Shown one piece after another: positions 20,203 through 64,000 of a stretch of 64,000 nt of DNA. The position numbers were made by a program, and so were the translations under genes. Each line of letters begins with the position of its first letter. Within the stretch, counting starts at the first letter, position 1. Under the pieces are notes generated by a model that was not told the origin of the DNA, searched no databases, and saw only the letters and a list, made by a program, of their open reading frames with translations. The stretch spans positions 21,486,554 to 21,550,553 of the forward strand of contig OY741280.1 of NCBI GenBank assembly GCA_963514095.1, in the 5' to 3' direction. The stretch comes from Eutrigla gurnardus (taxonomy: Eukaryota > Chordata > Actinopteri > Perciformes > Triglidae).

Positions 20203-22318
20203 CTAGAGTGACTTCATTCCTGTATGAGTCACCATGTGCACCTTCAGAACTGCGTTACGTGCAAATCTTTCATCACAAACTGAACATTTGAAAGGCTTTT
20301 CTCCTGTATGAATTGTCATGTGTCTCTTCAGAGCTCCGTTTACAGTGAAACCTTTACCACAAACCGAACATTTGAAAGGTTTTTCTCCTGTATGAGTTCT
20401 CATGTGTATTCGTAAATGTTGACTCAGTGTAAAGGTCTTCTTACAAACTGAGCAGCTGTAAGGTTTTTCTCCTGTATGACATCTAATGTGTCTCTGCAGA
20501 TTTCCACTTTCCGCAAAGCCTTTACCACACATTAAGCAGCTGTATGGTTTTTCTCCTGAATGATATCTCATGTGTCTCTTCAGACTTCCAGTAGTGCCAA
20601 ATGTGTTCCCACAAAGAAAACATCTGAAAGGTTTCTCATCAGCACCACAATTAAAGTCACTGTCAGGGACTTCCTCATGCTTCAAAGCCTTTAAACCTGA
20701 CCGAGGTTCTCTGGTCTCTCGCCAACCATCACTGTGTTCAGTCTCAGGTTCAGAAGAGTCTCCAATCTTGTCACCAGTATCTGGTAGTAAATGTGTATCT
20801 GAGTTCCTGGCTGGTTCTGGTCCCCCACAGTCCTCTTCATCAGCTTCTGTTTCCATCTGTTCAGTCGAGTCTCTGGCTGCAGCTGAAACCAGCCCTGAGG
20901 ACTTTGGTTTCTCTCCATCCTCATCCTCTTCACTCTTCACAAGAGTCATTGGGAACTTGATATGAGCCTCCTCCAGGCCACCATTCTCCTGTCCTTGCTG
21001 ACTGGTCCAGAGTTCTTCCTCTTCTTCTTTAATGTGTGGGTCCTCCTGGTCCAGACTGGAGCTCCAGTCCTGCTGCTCTAAGGGAACCTCTTCTTTACTC
21101 ATGAACAGCTGCTGGACGTCTGCAGGAAAACAGTAAACACACACCCACAAAAACGTTACAGAGACATTTTAGTAAAAAAAAAGCTGAACAATGAGTCACC
21201 AGTACACTGTTTTTTCTGCCTTCATTAGATCAGCTGTTTGTTAGCCAGTCTGCATTATAATAGAATGTATTTACAAACACAAATGTGGTGTTTAAAAAAG
21301 GAAAACTGTGATTTCTAATCAATCAAATGAAATAAATGTAATTATTAGCATAATAGTCATAATCCATCCATCCATTTTCTACCGCTTATCCTGTATTTAG
21401 GGTCACGGGGGGGCTGGAGCCGATCCCAGCTGTCATTGGGCGAAGGCAGGGTACACCCTGGACAGGTCGCCAGTCTATCACAGGGCCAACATGTAGAGAC
21501 AGACAACCATTCACACTCACATTCACACCTACGGGCAATTTAGAGTCATAATAGTCATAATGTAAAATAAAATTCACACAACCATCACATTATAAAGTAC
21601 CCTTTGGCTGCAATAAATCGTGGCCATTAAAACAGGGGTCTTAACAAGTTTACATTGAAAGCAATAGCTTAAAGGACTACCAGCCTCCGATGATGAAAAT
21701 GATGGTATTTACATCATCAGAGGCTCTTTTTCAGAATAGAAATACGGATCTCCCGTCTCTGGGGAAAACGAAGGAATGATGCACGACCATTCAAAAATAC
21801 GACTGGGTTTCTAACTATACAAAGCTTAATGCAAATGTATAACATTATTGCAGTAATGCTACCATCTAGTGGGCATTTTGAGAAACACACCACATTAATT
21901 ATAAATCAACTGATATTACCTACTCTCTTTTAAAAATTGCATTTAGTGTTTCCCCTCCGAAACTGATGAAATGGCAGAACCCACGTTTGATAAGTTTAAT
22001 AACCCATAAGATACATAAACCATTCAACTGTCAAATATACAGCTTTTTAAAATATTTATCTACGGAGAAAAAAATCTTCAAAGTTGAGCCCGTGAACAGT
22101 GAGAGGAGAAGTAAAGTGAACCAACCTGCTCTGTGTAACCGGACTTCAGGGATGGAAACAGCGTCCAGTAGCTTCCGCTGTCGCTCGTTCTCCTCTTTAG
22201 AACGAGAAAGTTCCTCCTCGTATTCTGCTACCGTTCTTTCAAACAGCCCAAATATCTCTTCAACAGCCGCACTTAGTCGCTGCTCCACCAAAGCTCTCAT
22301 CACTTGGACTTTACTCAT
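20203..22318 (-). CDS. ZNF5: C2H2 zinc-finger protein with coiled-coil exon
   Basis: The coding sequence joins 22126-22318 and 20203-21119 (complement), phase 1, 369 residues. Exon 1 is identical in protein to ZNF2 exon 1. Exon 2 starts DVQQLFMSKEEVPLEQQ, has the acidic linker and five fingers with helix residues TGSR, EGNR, LQHI, VGAR and RAVV, then ends GMKSL. Further decayed fingers follow the stop. Presumed nuclear DNA binder. Its intron carries an RTE-like repeat at about 21362-21550. Confidence 0.88.
21362..21550. mobile_element. Dispersed repeat, RTE-LINE-tail-like
   Basis: CATCCATCCATTTTCTACCG, then GGGGGGCTGGAGCCGATCCC, GGCAGGGTACACCCTGGAC and CATTCACACTCACATTCACA form a pattern recognisable as a very common teleost interspersed repeat. 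It lies in the ZNF5 intron. The class assignment is from memory. Confidence 0.65.
22126..22318 (-). CDS. ZNF5 exon 1 (coiled-coil N-terminus)
   Basis: ATG at 22318, donor GAGCAG|GTTGGT. The DNA from about 22090 to 22560 is nearly identical to 11490-11960 around ZNF2 exon 1. The palindrome AGCTAGCATGCTAAGC lies at about 22378-22393. Confidence 0.88.
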
Positions 22319-23143
22319 TTTCCCGCGACGAGAGAGACGTTTTTACTCCACACAAACTCCGTCAAAATCTGTTTCCAGCTAGCATGCTAAGCTAACTAGC
22401 TTAGCTTCCTAGGCTCCCGGGAGATGATTGAGAGTTAAAACATTCAGAATAAAAGGTGAAGAGTACAAAGTCCATCCAGACAGGTTTATCCAGACATACA
22501 GAGACTCTGATGGGTCAGTACTGGTGAAGCTAACAGACACTTTCTCAACACCACGAAGGAACTCTATTTCTCGCTGTTTCTACTAACGCCAGGCGCCATC
22601 TTGCTAAATCACAAACATCCGGTTCCTCTGGAACTACTTCTGCTACTGTTTAAATGCGATTGGCAAACAGATTTGAGCTGTATTACCGCCACCTTCTGGG
22701 CCGGATGGTGGATAGGAACGCTTATGGTGCCATTAAATCCTCCTAATAATTGCTATCTACCCTACATCTCCTGAACTCCTCTGTAATAATGAAGCAGATG
22801 ACACTCGTTATATTGGTATTCATTAGTTAGTCAGTATTTTATACAGAGCATATATAGTGAAAAATATGAGCCCATGAAGTTGAACGCATTTCCTGTTTTT
22901 CTGGAACCCAACAGTACCTTTTTTTTGGGACTTTACTGTAAAAGTATTTTTTTTTTTTTTGTAAAAAAAAAAAGAAAAAAAGAGAAGACCCAACCTCACA
23001 TCTTCCACATTGTTTGTATTTCAATCTTTTTATTAAACACCACACTAAATAAGATCCATCTCTCTCTCGACACAAACAGACACAACCTGCAGCCTGTCAG
23101 TCAGTCACCAGGGCAGTCCTGTTAGCAGGGCACTAACTTAGCT

Positions 23144-24528
23144 TCATTGTGGCAGTTGTTTTATCATCAATGGGCAGACAATGTCCTGACTGAAAGGTTT
23201 CTGTCCTGTGTGAGTTCTCATGTGTCTCTTCAGAGCTCTATTTTCAGTGAAACCTTTACCACACACTGAGCAGCTGAAAGGTTTTTCTCCTGTGTGAGTT
23301 CTCATGTGCCTCTGTAAATTTCCAGTATGTGTAAGATATTTCTTACACACTGAGCAGCTGAAAGGTTTTTCTCCTGTGTGAATTCTCATGTGTGTCTTCA
23401 GAGCTCTATTTGCAGTGAAACATTTACCACACACTGAGCAGCTGTAAGGTTTCTCTCCTGTATGAGTTCTCATGTGTGTCTTCAGAGAACTATTTAAAGT
23501 GAAACGTTTACCACACACTGAGCAGCTGTAAGGTTTCTCTCCTGTATGAGTTCTCATGTGTTTCTTCAGAGTACCATTTTCAGTGAAACCTCTACCACAC
23601 ACTGAGCAGCTGAAAGGTTTTTCTCCTGTATGCGTTCTCATGTGTCTCTTCAGAGTGTCATTTTCAGTGAAACCTTTACCACACACTGAGCAGCTGTAAG
23701 GTTTCTCTCCTGTATGAGTTCTCATGTGTTTCTTCAGATTTTCCCTGCTGCCAAATGTTTTCCTACATTCACAGCAACTGAATGGTTTCTCCACAGCACT
23801 CCATCTCAAATCAAAGTCAGGTTCTCTGGTCTCCTGCCAATCAGCACTGTCATCAGTCTCAGGTTCAGAAGAGTCTCCAGTCTTGTCATCAGTATCAGGT
23901 TCAGAAGAGTCTCCAGTCTTGTCATCAGTCTCAGGTTCAGAAGAGTCTCCAGTCTTGTCATCAGTATCTGTTTGTAAATGTGAATCTGAGTTCCTGGCTG
24001 GTTCTGGTCCCCCACAGTCCTCTTCATCAGCTTCTGTTTTCATCTGTTCAGTTGAGCCTCTGGCTGCAGCTGAAACCAGCCCTGAGGACTGAGGTTTCTC
24101 TTCATCGTCATCTTCTTCACTCTTAACAGGGACAAGAGTCAACGGGAACTTGATATCAACCTCCTCCAGGCCTTGAAGATGCTCTCTCTCCTGACTGATC
24201 CAGAGTTCCTCCTGCTCCTCCTTTATGTGTGGGGGGTCTGGGCCCTCCTGATCCAGACTGGAGCTCCAGTCCTGCTGCTCAAAGGGAACCTCTTCTTTAG
24301 TCACCACCAGCTGCTGGACGTCTGTGGAGAATAATGGAACATCTAAGAAGTTTATCATTTCATGTCAACACTTATCCATTCATCATTAGTCAGTGTTTCC
24401 CCTGCAATGTTATAGGAATGGCAGTGAGCCAGTCTGAGTAGCGGATACATATACATACACAATTATGTGTCACTGTTAAAAATAAATAATTACGTACTAT
24501 CCATTCGTGAATCCATGTTCTCCGCCAT
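23144..24528 (-). CDS. ZNF6: C2H2 zinc-finger protein with short MAE-type first exon
   Basis: The coding sequence joins 24498-24528 and 23144-24321 (complement), phase 1, 402 residues. Exon 1 encodes MAENMDSRMD plus one base. Exon 2 has DVQQLVV-type start sequence, an acidic linker containing repeated 12-residue units (TDDKTGDSSEPE), then seven fingers with helix residues SENK, EDTR, EGTK, LSST, ARAT, HGNR and ERAR. The sixth finger has Leu in place of the conserved Phe (CKKYLTHTGNL). TTTATT at 23029-23034 is a candidate poly(A) signal on the minus strand. Presumed nuclear DNA binder and closest relative of ZNF4 by its 5' half. Confidence 0.87.
23860..23970. repeat. 36-bp coding tandem repeat in ZNF6 linker
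   Basis: About three copies of a 36-bp unit encode TDDKTGDSSEPE/D in the acidic linker. The other paralogues have a single unit. Confidence 0.85.
24498..24528 (-). CDS. ZNF6 exon 1 (10 residues)
   Basis: ATG at 24528 in AACATGGCGG context and donor GGATA|GTACGT. It is the counterpart of ZNF4 exon 1. A GCTAGCATGCTAAT motif lies at about 24635-24648. Confidence 0.75.
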
Positions 24529-24529
24529 G

Positions 24530-25469
24530 TTGAACGTTTCTGGTCACCCCAACTCGGGAAATCAGGTATCACAATTATCTCAAGATCGTAATTTTGACGC
24601 ATCCATGTGCAATTTAAAGTCGAGTCTACTTTCAGCTAGCATGCTAATTGCATTAGCCTCGCAGGACCGCCAGGAGATAATCCAGACGTTTTCGAATAAA
24701 TTAACCAACACAGAGTCCACTCAGGAAAGTTTATCCGGACATCGCGGGTCCATGAAAAGTCCAGTTTGGTCACTATCGGATAGCAGCGCTGTGTGGCCGA
24801 GTTCCGTCTCCGTCGGTTTGACGCTAGCAGCTACGCTAACTTCATTTAGCATTTATGGCTAACAGGCAAGTGTGCTTACATTTAAATACGTTTATCATAC
24901 ATCCGGGTTGTGGTGGTTATAACAGGGTTATAAAATACCTTTCCAACCAGACTCGGCATTGCTAAAGTTAGCATCGGTGAATTGCTTCCAGTACGAATTC
25001 TTCAAAAATAAAAGTGGACAATACAGTTCCGTGCTTCCCCATATGTTGTAACAATAATTCAAGGTAATTTTATATTATGTCAAAAAATCACAAAAAAGAA
25101 TACCTCTAGTTTGTCAAGAAAATGTCACGGTATAATTTAACGTTCACATAATTTCCACCTTTTATACTTTATTCTCCATAGGCTGCCTGTAATTCATATT
25201 TTATGGTTTAATTTTAGCACGAACCTTAAAACCGAACCGTTTTCAAACAATATGGAAACACATTCAAATATTTCCCTTGTTTATTATTAGCAATTAGTCA
25301 AATACATATAAACCAACGGTAGGAAAAGGACAGAGTTCATCAGCAGGTTATCAATATCGCTTTAGCACACCCACATTCACGCCTCCAGTTTTTTATTTTT
25401 TTTTATTTTTTTTTTTGCATATCTTGTGCAGTAAAAAAAGGAAACACGTTATGGTACATGAACAATAAA
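24530..25469. other. ZNF6 upstream flank and ZNF6-thsd7a intergenic region
   Basis: 24530-25020 is shared with the ZNF4 upstream flank. Beyond that, AT-rich sequence contains no supportable gene. The ZNF6 promoter region lies about 0.9 kb from the apparent 3' end of thsd7a. Confidence 0.5.
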
Positions 25470-28026
25470 TTAAAAAAAGAAATATGAAGCACTTTATTTA
25501 CAACTCATATTCCAAGAGATATAAATTAAACATTCCATCAACGTACTATCAACAAACTCCACAGAATATTAAACTGCCATTCACTGGCAATGATATGAAG
25601 TCTCATACTGGTAAATAATATTCTGTTCACTTTGGGTGGCTGGACTTCAAAATACATGTCAGTAAATACAAAGATTCCCCCTGAACAGAGTTTTAAGTTT
25701 TCAGTGGAAAAGCTTTTGGAAAGGATTTTTACAGAATGGTTTGAGTCCTGGTGTTCTACAGTTTACAGCTTTAGACTGGATTAGAACGCGGCAGGACACC
25801 TCAGGAGACCTGTGTATATTTTATATTTTGGGTGATCAATAATAGATCCATAACTAAAATGTATTTTTGCAGACTCAACGCAGTACTGACTCATGTGACG
25901 AAAACCCTGGTGGATTTATAAAAGATTAACATGATCAAAAAGGGATTTAAGCATGAATTCAATACCAATATTAATACAATTTCTTTTTTGTCATTTATAA
26001 ACTCTTTAGACTTGCTGTATACGAAAGTCGTATGAAAATCAGACTTCTGGTTGGACCCTGATTCTGGTTCCTTGAAGGACCAGGATCTCGGGTCACATGG
26101 TCTGGCCTTCCCCCATTGTGAGGGCTGGACCAAGACTTGTGGTTCATTTGGGCACTCCCTGTCAAAAAACACTGTCAACAAAGCGCCACAAAGTGTAAAT
26201 ACCAAGGCAACAGGATACCCAAGTTTCCAATCTTCAAGAAATGATGGACGGCTAGTAACCAAAGGTCAATGGAAAATGAACCCGGTGATGAACGACGAGT
26301 AACAGTCACTAAAGGCAAATCCCTTTTTTGTTCCAGCCGAGTCACACGGCGGGTCGTGAAATACTCCTGAAATGCAATCATTTGTTTGAGTGTGCCGTGA
26401 CATGGGTTCTCCAATCTGTATCGCTGAACATGAAAACAATAACAATGGGAGGTCAATCCGGATCCTTTTCATGGCGGACACATAAATAACAGGCAGAGCT
26501 AGTGACGTAGTATTAAATATGGAGGAAGACTACTTTATGGGGGGGCGGGTCCAGTGTTTCAAGACTGCGAGTCCCAAAGTGTTGATGCTTTTGTGGTGTT
26601 TTTCCTAAAGCTTTATAGTTTTCATGAATGTTTTATTGCGTAATGTCGTCTCCACTGACAATAGGTGCAGGCACGAAAGATAAATAAATGAAATAAATGA
26701 GTTTGAATCTTGAAAAAAAAAAATCAGGACAGAAGTCAGTAGATTGTGTGCTGTTATTGTGTCACAAAGATGCACAAAAGACAGAGAGCTCTTGGAGGAA
26801 TACAAGTATTTTGACCCCTAGAATGAAAGAGACGTGAATCAAAATCAAAGAAGTCAGATTTTCTGATTCTGATGCTTTTCATTGTCACGTCTGATATTTT
26901 CCATTCAACTCAGAATTCTGATTGATGTGAATTGAATTCCAAGATTAATCTCTGAACTTATTACTTGAAGATTCTACATTAAATGAGGTTTTGTTTCCAC
27001 TTTTCTTCTTCTCATATCTCAGCTTTCACAATAGCGGGTGGGTTTCTATTTATCTCCTGCAGTCTGAGTCGATGACAGTCACGTAATATACAAAAGCAAA
27101 AGATTGTGATCTTAAGACACAGTCAAACAATCGTCAGAGAATAAATAAATGGAGTTTGGGATGTGTAGCTGTAAATACTAGAAAGGTAAAGTTGAGACCG
27201 CAGAAAAATTCCTATTTACATTGAGTCCCGTTGTATCACACAGAAGAGGTAATAGAAGAAAAATATTAACAAACATTGGTGAGTTCTGTATGCAAAAAAA
27301 GTCTACGTTTTTTTTTTTTTTACATTTCTAGCACAAGACAGTACACCATCTTGTATTGAGAGAGGCTGTTTCCTATGGCGAAGCTAGACATAAGTACATA
27401 TCATGCTGCACTAATATAGTGCAAAAAATGATGCCTGAAATCGGAGAAGGGGGAGGCAGGCAGATGACGGTGGCTCCGGGAATCATCGTGTTCGTCTTCT
27501 CTGGTTTCTTTTCTTCCGAGATGAACCCAGGCCACAATAACATGTTCAACGAAGAATGACGGGAAGTGTCGTCAGGAAATGATCCTGCTCAGCTGTGACA
27601 CAATGAAACCAAAAAGAAACCTAGAAAAAACAAAATGAAGATTTGTGCTTTTAGAGCAAAATCTTTGTTTCCGCGGTGACCATCTCCATGTTAACGGCAG
27701 TAGTTGATGGAAGAGAAGCAAAGGCAAACTTCCAGAAGAAGATAAAGATTCATGAAGGCTCTTGTGAAACAAAGTATCAAAATAGAAATCAAATTAAAAA
27801 AAAAAAAAGAGGATGGCAACATCAAGGCTGTTGATGGACATGGATTCTGGTTTGTGAACTTTGAGGTTTCTCTTTCCGTCAGAATCGTCTTCCCAGGGTG
27901 TCCGCATACGTAAAGGTCGAACAATGCCCAGCGGCAGCCCTGACATCAAGGGTTTCCATAGCAACCCTGTGTGTCCTGCAGTAGGACGAATGTCTGTAGG
28001 TCACTGTGGTCAGCGGGAAGACTTCT
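25470..28026 (-). other. thsd7a: Probable thsd7a 3' untranslated region
   Basis: Downstream of the thsd7a stop there is about 2.5 kb with no other gene. TTTATT at 25494-25499 gives AATAAA in a TGTAAATAAAGTGC context on the minus strand and is a reasonable poly(A) signal; another TTTATT lies near 26631. The extent is inferred. Confidence 0.4.
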
Positions 28027-61726
<33,700 letters not shown>

Positions 61727-61887
61727 CTGTGGAGACACAGACAAGACCTGTGTGACTATCTAGGTATGACATTTTGACAGAAGAATAACACTCAACACTT
61801 TTAGTGGAAATGGTGGACGAGTGTTTCCTTGTTTACACCACCAGCTGCCAAATCCTATGCTCTTGACCAACAAGCCCTCCAACTCAT

Positions 61888-62226
61888 ACGACCAAATAGG
61901 TCGTGTGTCACGTCCTCAAATATACGACCTCTGGGAGCGTATTGCGGAGATTCTTCCGCAACGATAGTAGTGGTTAAGGTTAGGGTTAGGTCGACGTGTG
62001 GAGGGGGTCTCTGCCGATGATTGACGAGGGGCAATCGTCCGCGCACGCGCGGGGGGGGGGGTAGGTTTAGGTTGACGTGTGGGGGGGGTCTCTGCCGATG
62101 ATTGACGGGGGGCGATCGTCTGAGACACCGGAGTGTCGATATTTACTTGACCGCTAGAGGGCGCGCTATTTTGAAACGTAACATATGGTCGTAATTCGGT
62201 GCTTGACACACGACCTATGTGGTCGT
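61888..62226. mobile_element. MITE-like element with internal tandem duplication
   Basis: ACGACCAAATAGGTCGTGTG at the left and CACACGACCTATGTGGTCGT at the right are inverted copies (ends 61888-61910 and 62204-62226). Inside, two similar blocks with CTCTGCCGATGATTGACG occur at about 61975-62045 and 62063-62125. No transposase frame. Confidence 0.65.
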
Positions 62227-64000
62227 TTTCTCGAGGAGGACAGTCTGCTCTTGACGCATCACAAATTTGTTGAAAAAAACCCAGCACTTTCAGCCAGTTG
62301 ACTGCTGTCGTGTCCCGTTTGAACCAAGTAGTTTTGTTGTGTTTTGGTTTCCTTTCACTTTCATAATCATTTTAAGCCAAACCATGATGTTTTTGACAAA
62401 CTAAAAAAATCAACTCCAGTTGCGGGAAATCAGTAAAGCTTAGCAGAATAAAAACCACGAGGATATGAAAAGCATGTACAAGAAAGAAAGGGAGACAGAA
62501 GTTGGTCTTTTAGGTCTCCAGTGCCTTCAGAATCTCAAATCCTCCAGAAACTAATCCTGTTAGCTAGAAATCAAAGCCAAAAATTGCAAACACTTGATTC
62601 TTTCATTCACAGAAGCCACCACCAAAACCCCAAATCTTCCAAAACCAGGCATCTTTGAAACAACCACGTTTTCCCCTATTATTATTATCATTATTATTAT
62701 TATTATTATTACTACCCCAGCGCAGCAGGCCAGTCTCCAGCTTGGCCTGGTTCTCGGTGGACCTCGGCTCCAAACGGCTGTAGGTGACTCTCCGCAAGGT
62801 CGCCGGGTTGATGAATCATTCTCGGTGCCACAACAGGACTGAGCCTCATTCACATGCAAATTGCCTCCACTTTGCCAAAGGTGCCTTTAATAGTGTCGCT
62901 TAAGTATGCATACATGTGGCGTGCCCCTCCTCCCCCCCTCCCCCGGACGCCTGATTTGTAAATATGTGATTAGGTGATTCTTCATCTCCAATATCAATCA
63001 ATATCAGATGGTTTTCTAATTATTTGACATTGTTTGGTGTGTATTTGTCAACTGTATTTATGGAGAGAACAAAGCAAACTGAAATTGGCTGATACACGGG
63101 ACTACTTTTTATCAGAACTGGCCATCGGGTCGGTGCATCCAGATAGGATGTCGGATCAAGACTGTGCAGCAGGAGGGTGTGCAGCCGCCTCAATAAAAAG
63201 CTCTTTTACTGAGGACTTTCTTGTGTCGGAGAATCTCCATCTCTAGGTTTGGGTTGGCTGACCTACATTCTGCTCAATCAGCCAAACTCCTCACACCTGA
63301 GGTCCACCTACCCTGATTACCAGCTACCTGATTTAAGCCCTTCCTCTCCAGGCTTTGACAGCTTCTTGTGAAACCCCCAGTGGTAACAGCAAGGCTCTGG
63401 GTGCACTTCTATTTTGGCATTTTGCTGCCTGTTTGTGGCTCCTTTAGTTTGTGGATGGCATTGTGGGTCCAGTTTTTAAAAAAACGACTGCTTGAGCAAA
63501 AAACAGAATAGGAATTTCCAATGTCTCTTATTTTATTTCTATGGTCTGCTTCCAATGAAGCTAGTTAATACTTGAAACATTTAGATTTGAAGAAACAATG
63601 CAGATCAAAATCCTCTGTTTAATATTCTGGGAATTAGGGAACAAAATGTCATGATATTCCATCAAATAGTTATAAGAAAGGTGGAATATGTTGACAGGAT
63701 TGGCAGAGAACATCAAATACCAATGTCCATGTGTTGTCACGCCAACCAAATCCTGCTTTTGGTTCATTAAGAGCATCCTTTGTTGTCCGGTCTGAGCTGC
63801 TCTTCACAACCATAACAAAGGCTGATTAATGGAAACATCTCCACACCCTGACCTTGCCCAGGTATCTCGGTGCCAGATGGTCTAGACTTCCCTGTGCGGC
63901 GCTTCCAGCCGCCAAATTTGGGAACCCGTGCCGCCACGTGCCACCTGTCATTAATAACCCGACTCCCAGCTCCTTCTTTCCAGTCTCCGATTTGTGGCAT
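62227..64000. other. thsd7a intron upstream of exon a, to window edge
   Basis: No further thsd7a exon was found between 61727 and 64000, so the next upstream exon lies outside the window. An (ATT)n tract sits at about 62678-62710. Confidence 0.45.

Noticed and set aside
20570..20965. Plus-strand open frame of 131 codons
   Set aside because: It is the antisense of the ZNF5 acidic linker. The frames at 23714-24126 are likewise antisense to ZNF6.
61976..62000. GGTTAGGGTTAGG resembling interstitial telomere sequence
   Set aside because: Only about two units, inside a MITE-like element; too short to be a telomeric remnant.
63767..64000. Minus-strand open frame at the window edge as a possible thsd7a exon
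   Set aside because: The translation has no TSP1 cysteine or tryptophan pattern and does not continue the sequence upstream of exon a.

Overview
This window is vertebrate nuclear DNA, most probably from a spiny-rayed (percomorph) teleost. Genes are split into GT-AG exons. CA/GT/CT microsatellites, L2-type LINE tails and MITE-like elements are frequent. The zinc-finger family is of the kind that is greatly expanded in such fish, and the MHC class I gene has a fish-type alpha-1 domain. No rRNA, tRNA, CRISPR array or bacterial feature was seen.

Layout. (1) 1-1300: a 5'-truncated C2H2 zinc-finger gene copy (ZNF1, minus strand) that is nearly identical to part of ZNF2. (2) 2.1-8.9 kb: a complete plus-strand MHC class I heavy-chain gene with five coding exons (leader, alpha1, alpha2, alpha3, transmembrane/tail). 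Its introns hold a 125-bp perfect inverted repeat, nested hAT-like elements and long CT/CA microsatellites, and it has an SXY-like promoter. (3) 9.6-24.6 kb: five minus-strand C2H2 zinc-finger genes (ZNF2 to ZNF6) in tandem. Each has a short first exon joined in phase 1 to one large exon that carries an acidic linker and the finger array. Two kinds of first exon occur: a coiled-coil type in ZNF2, ZNF3 and ZNF5, and a very short MAE type in ZNF4 and ZNF6. All five have a GCTAGCATGCTAA-like palindrome just upstream of the start. (4) 25.5-64 kb: the 3' two thirds of a large minus-strand gene that I identify as thsd7a. It encodes a type I membrane protein with arrays of thrombospondin type 1 repeats. 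I place 24 coding exons covering 1,173 residues up to the conserved C-terminus KPLTLAYDGDADM. The 5' end lies beyond the right edge.

The most interesting signals are in thsd7a. One is a 6-nt microexon (42684-42689) encoding Ala-Gln, with good splice sites on both sides. The next exon's acceptor is preceded by (TG)44. The other is an unannotated-looking alternative terminal exon (29171-29435). It joins in frame to the transmembrane exon and would replace the 29-residue tail with an 88-residue tail that starts with the cysteine cluster CYCGCCLCC and ends in Gln/Pro-rich sequence. In the zinc-finger cluster, ZNF2 is a mosaic: its finger exon pairs with ZNF1 and its promoter and first exon pair with ZNF5. 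A 60-bp piece of a zinc-finger exon also sits in a thsd7a intron.

The three gene groups do not form one pathway. The MHC class I molecule presents peptides to T cells, the zinc-finger proteins are presumed DNA binders, and THSD7A is an adhesion/angiogenesis-related membrane protein. Exon borders were placed by hand from splice signals, reading phase and remembered similarity to human THSD7A. No alignment or transcript data were used.
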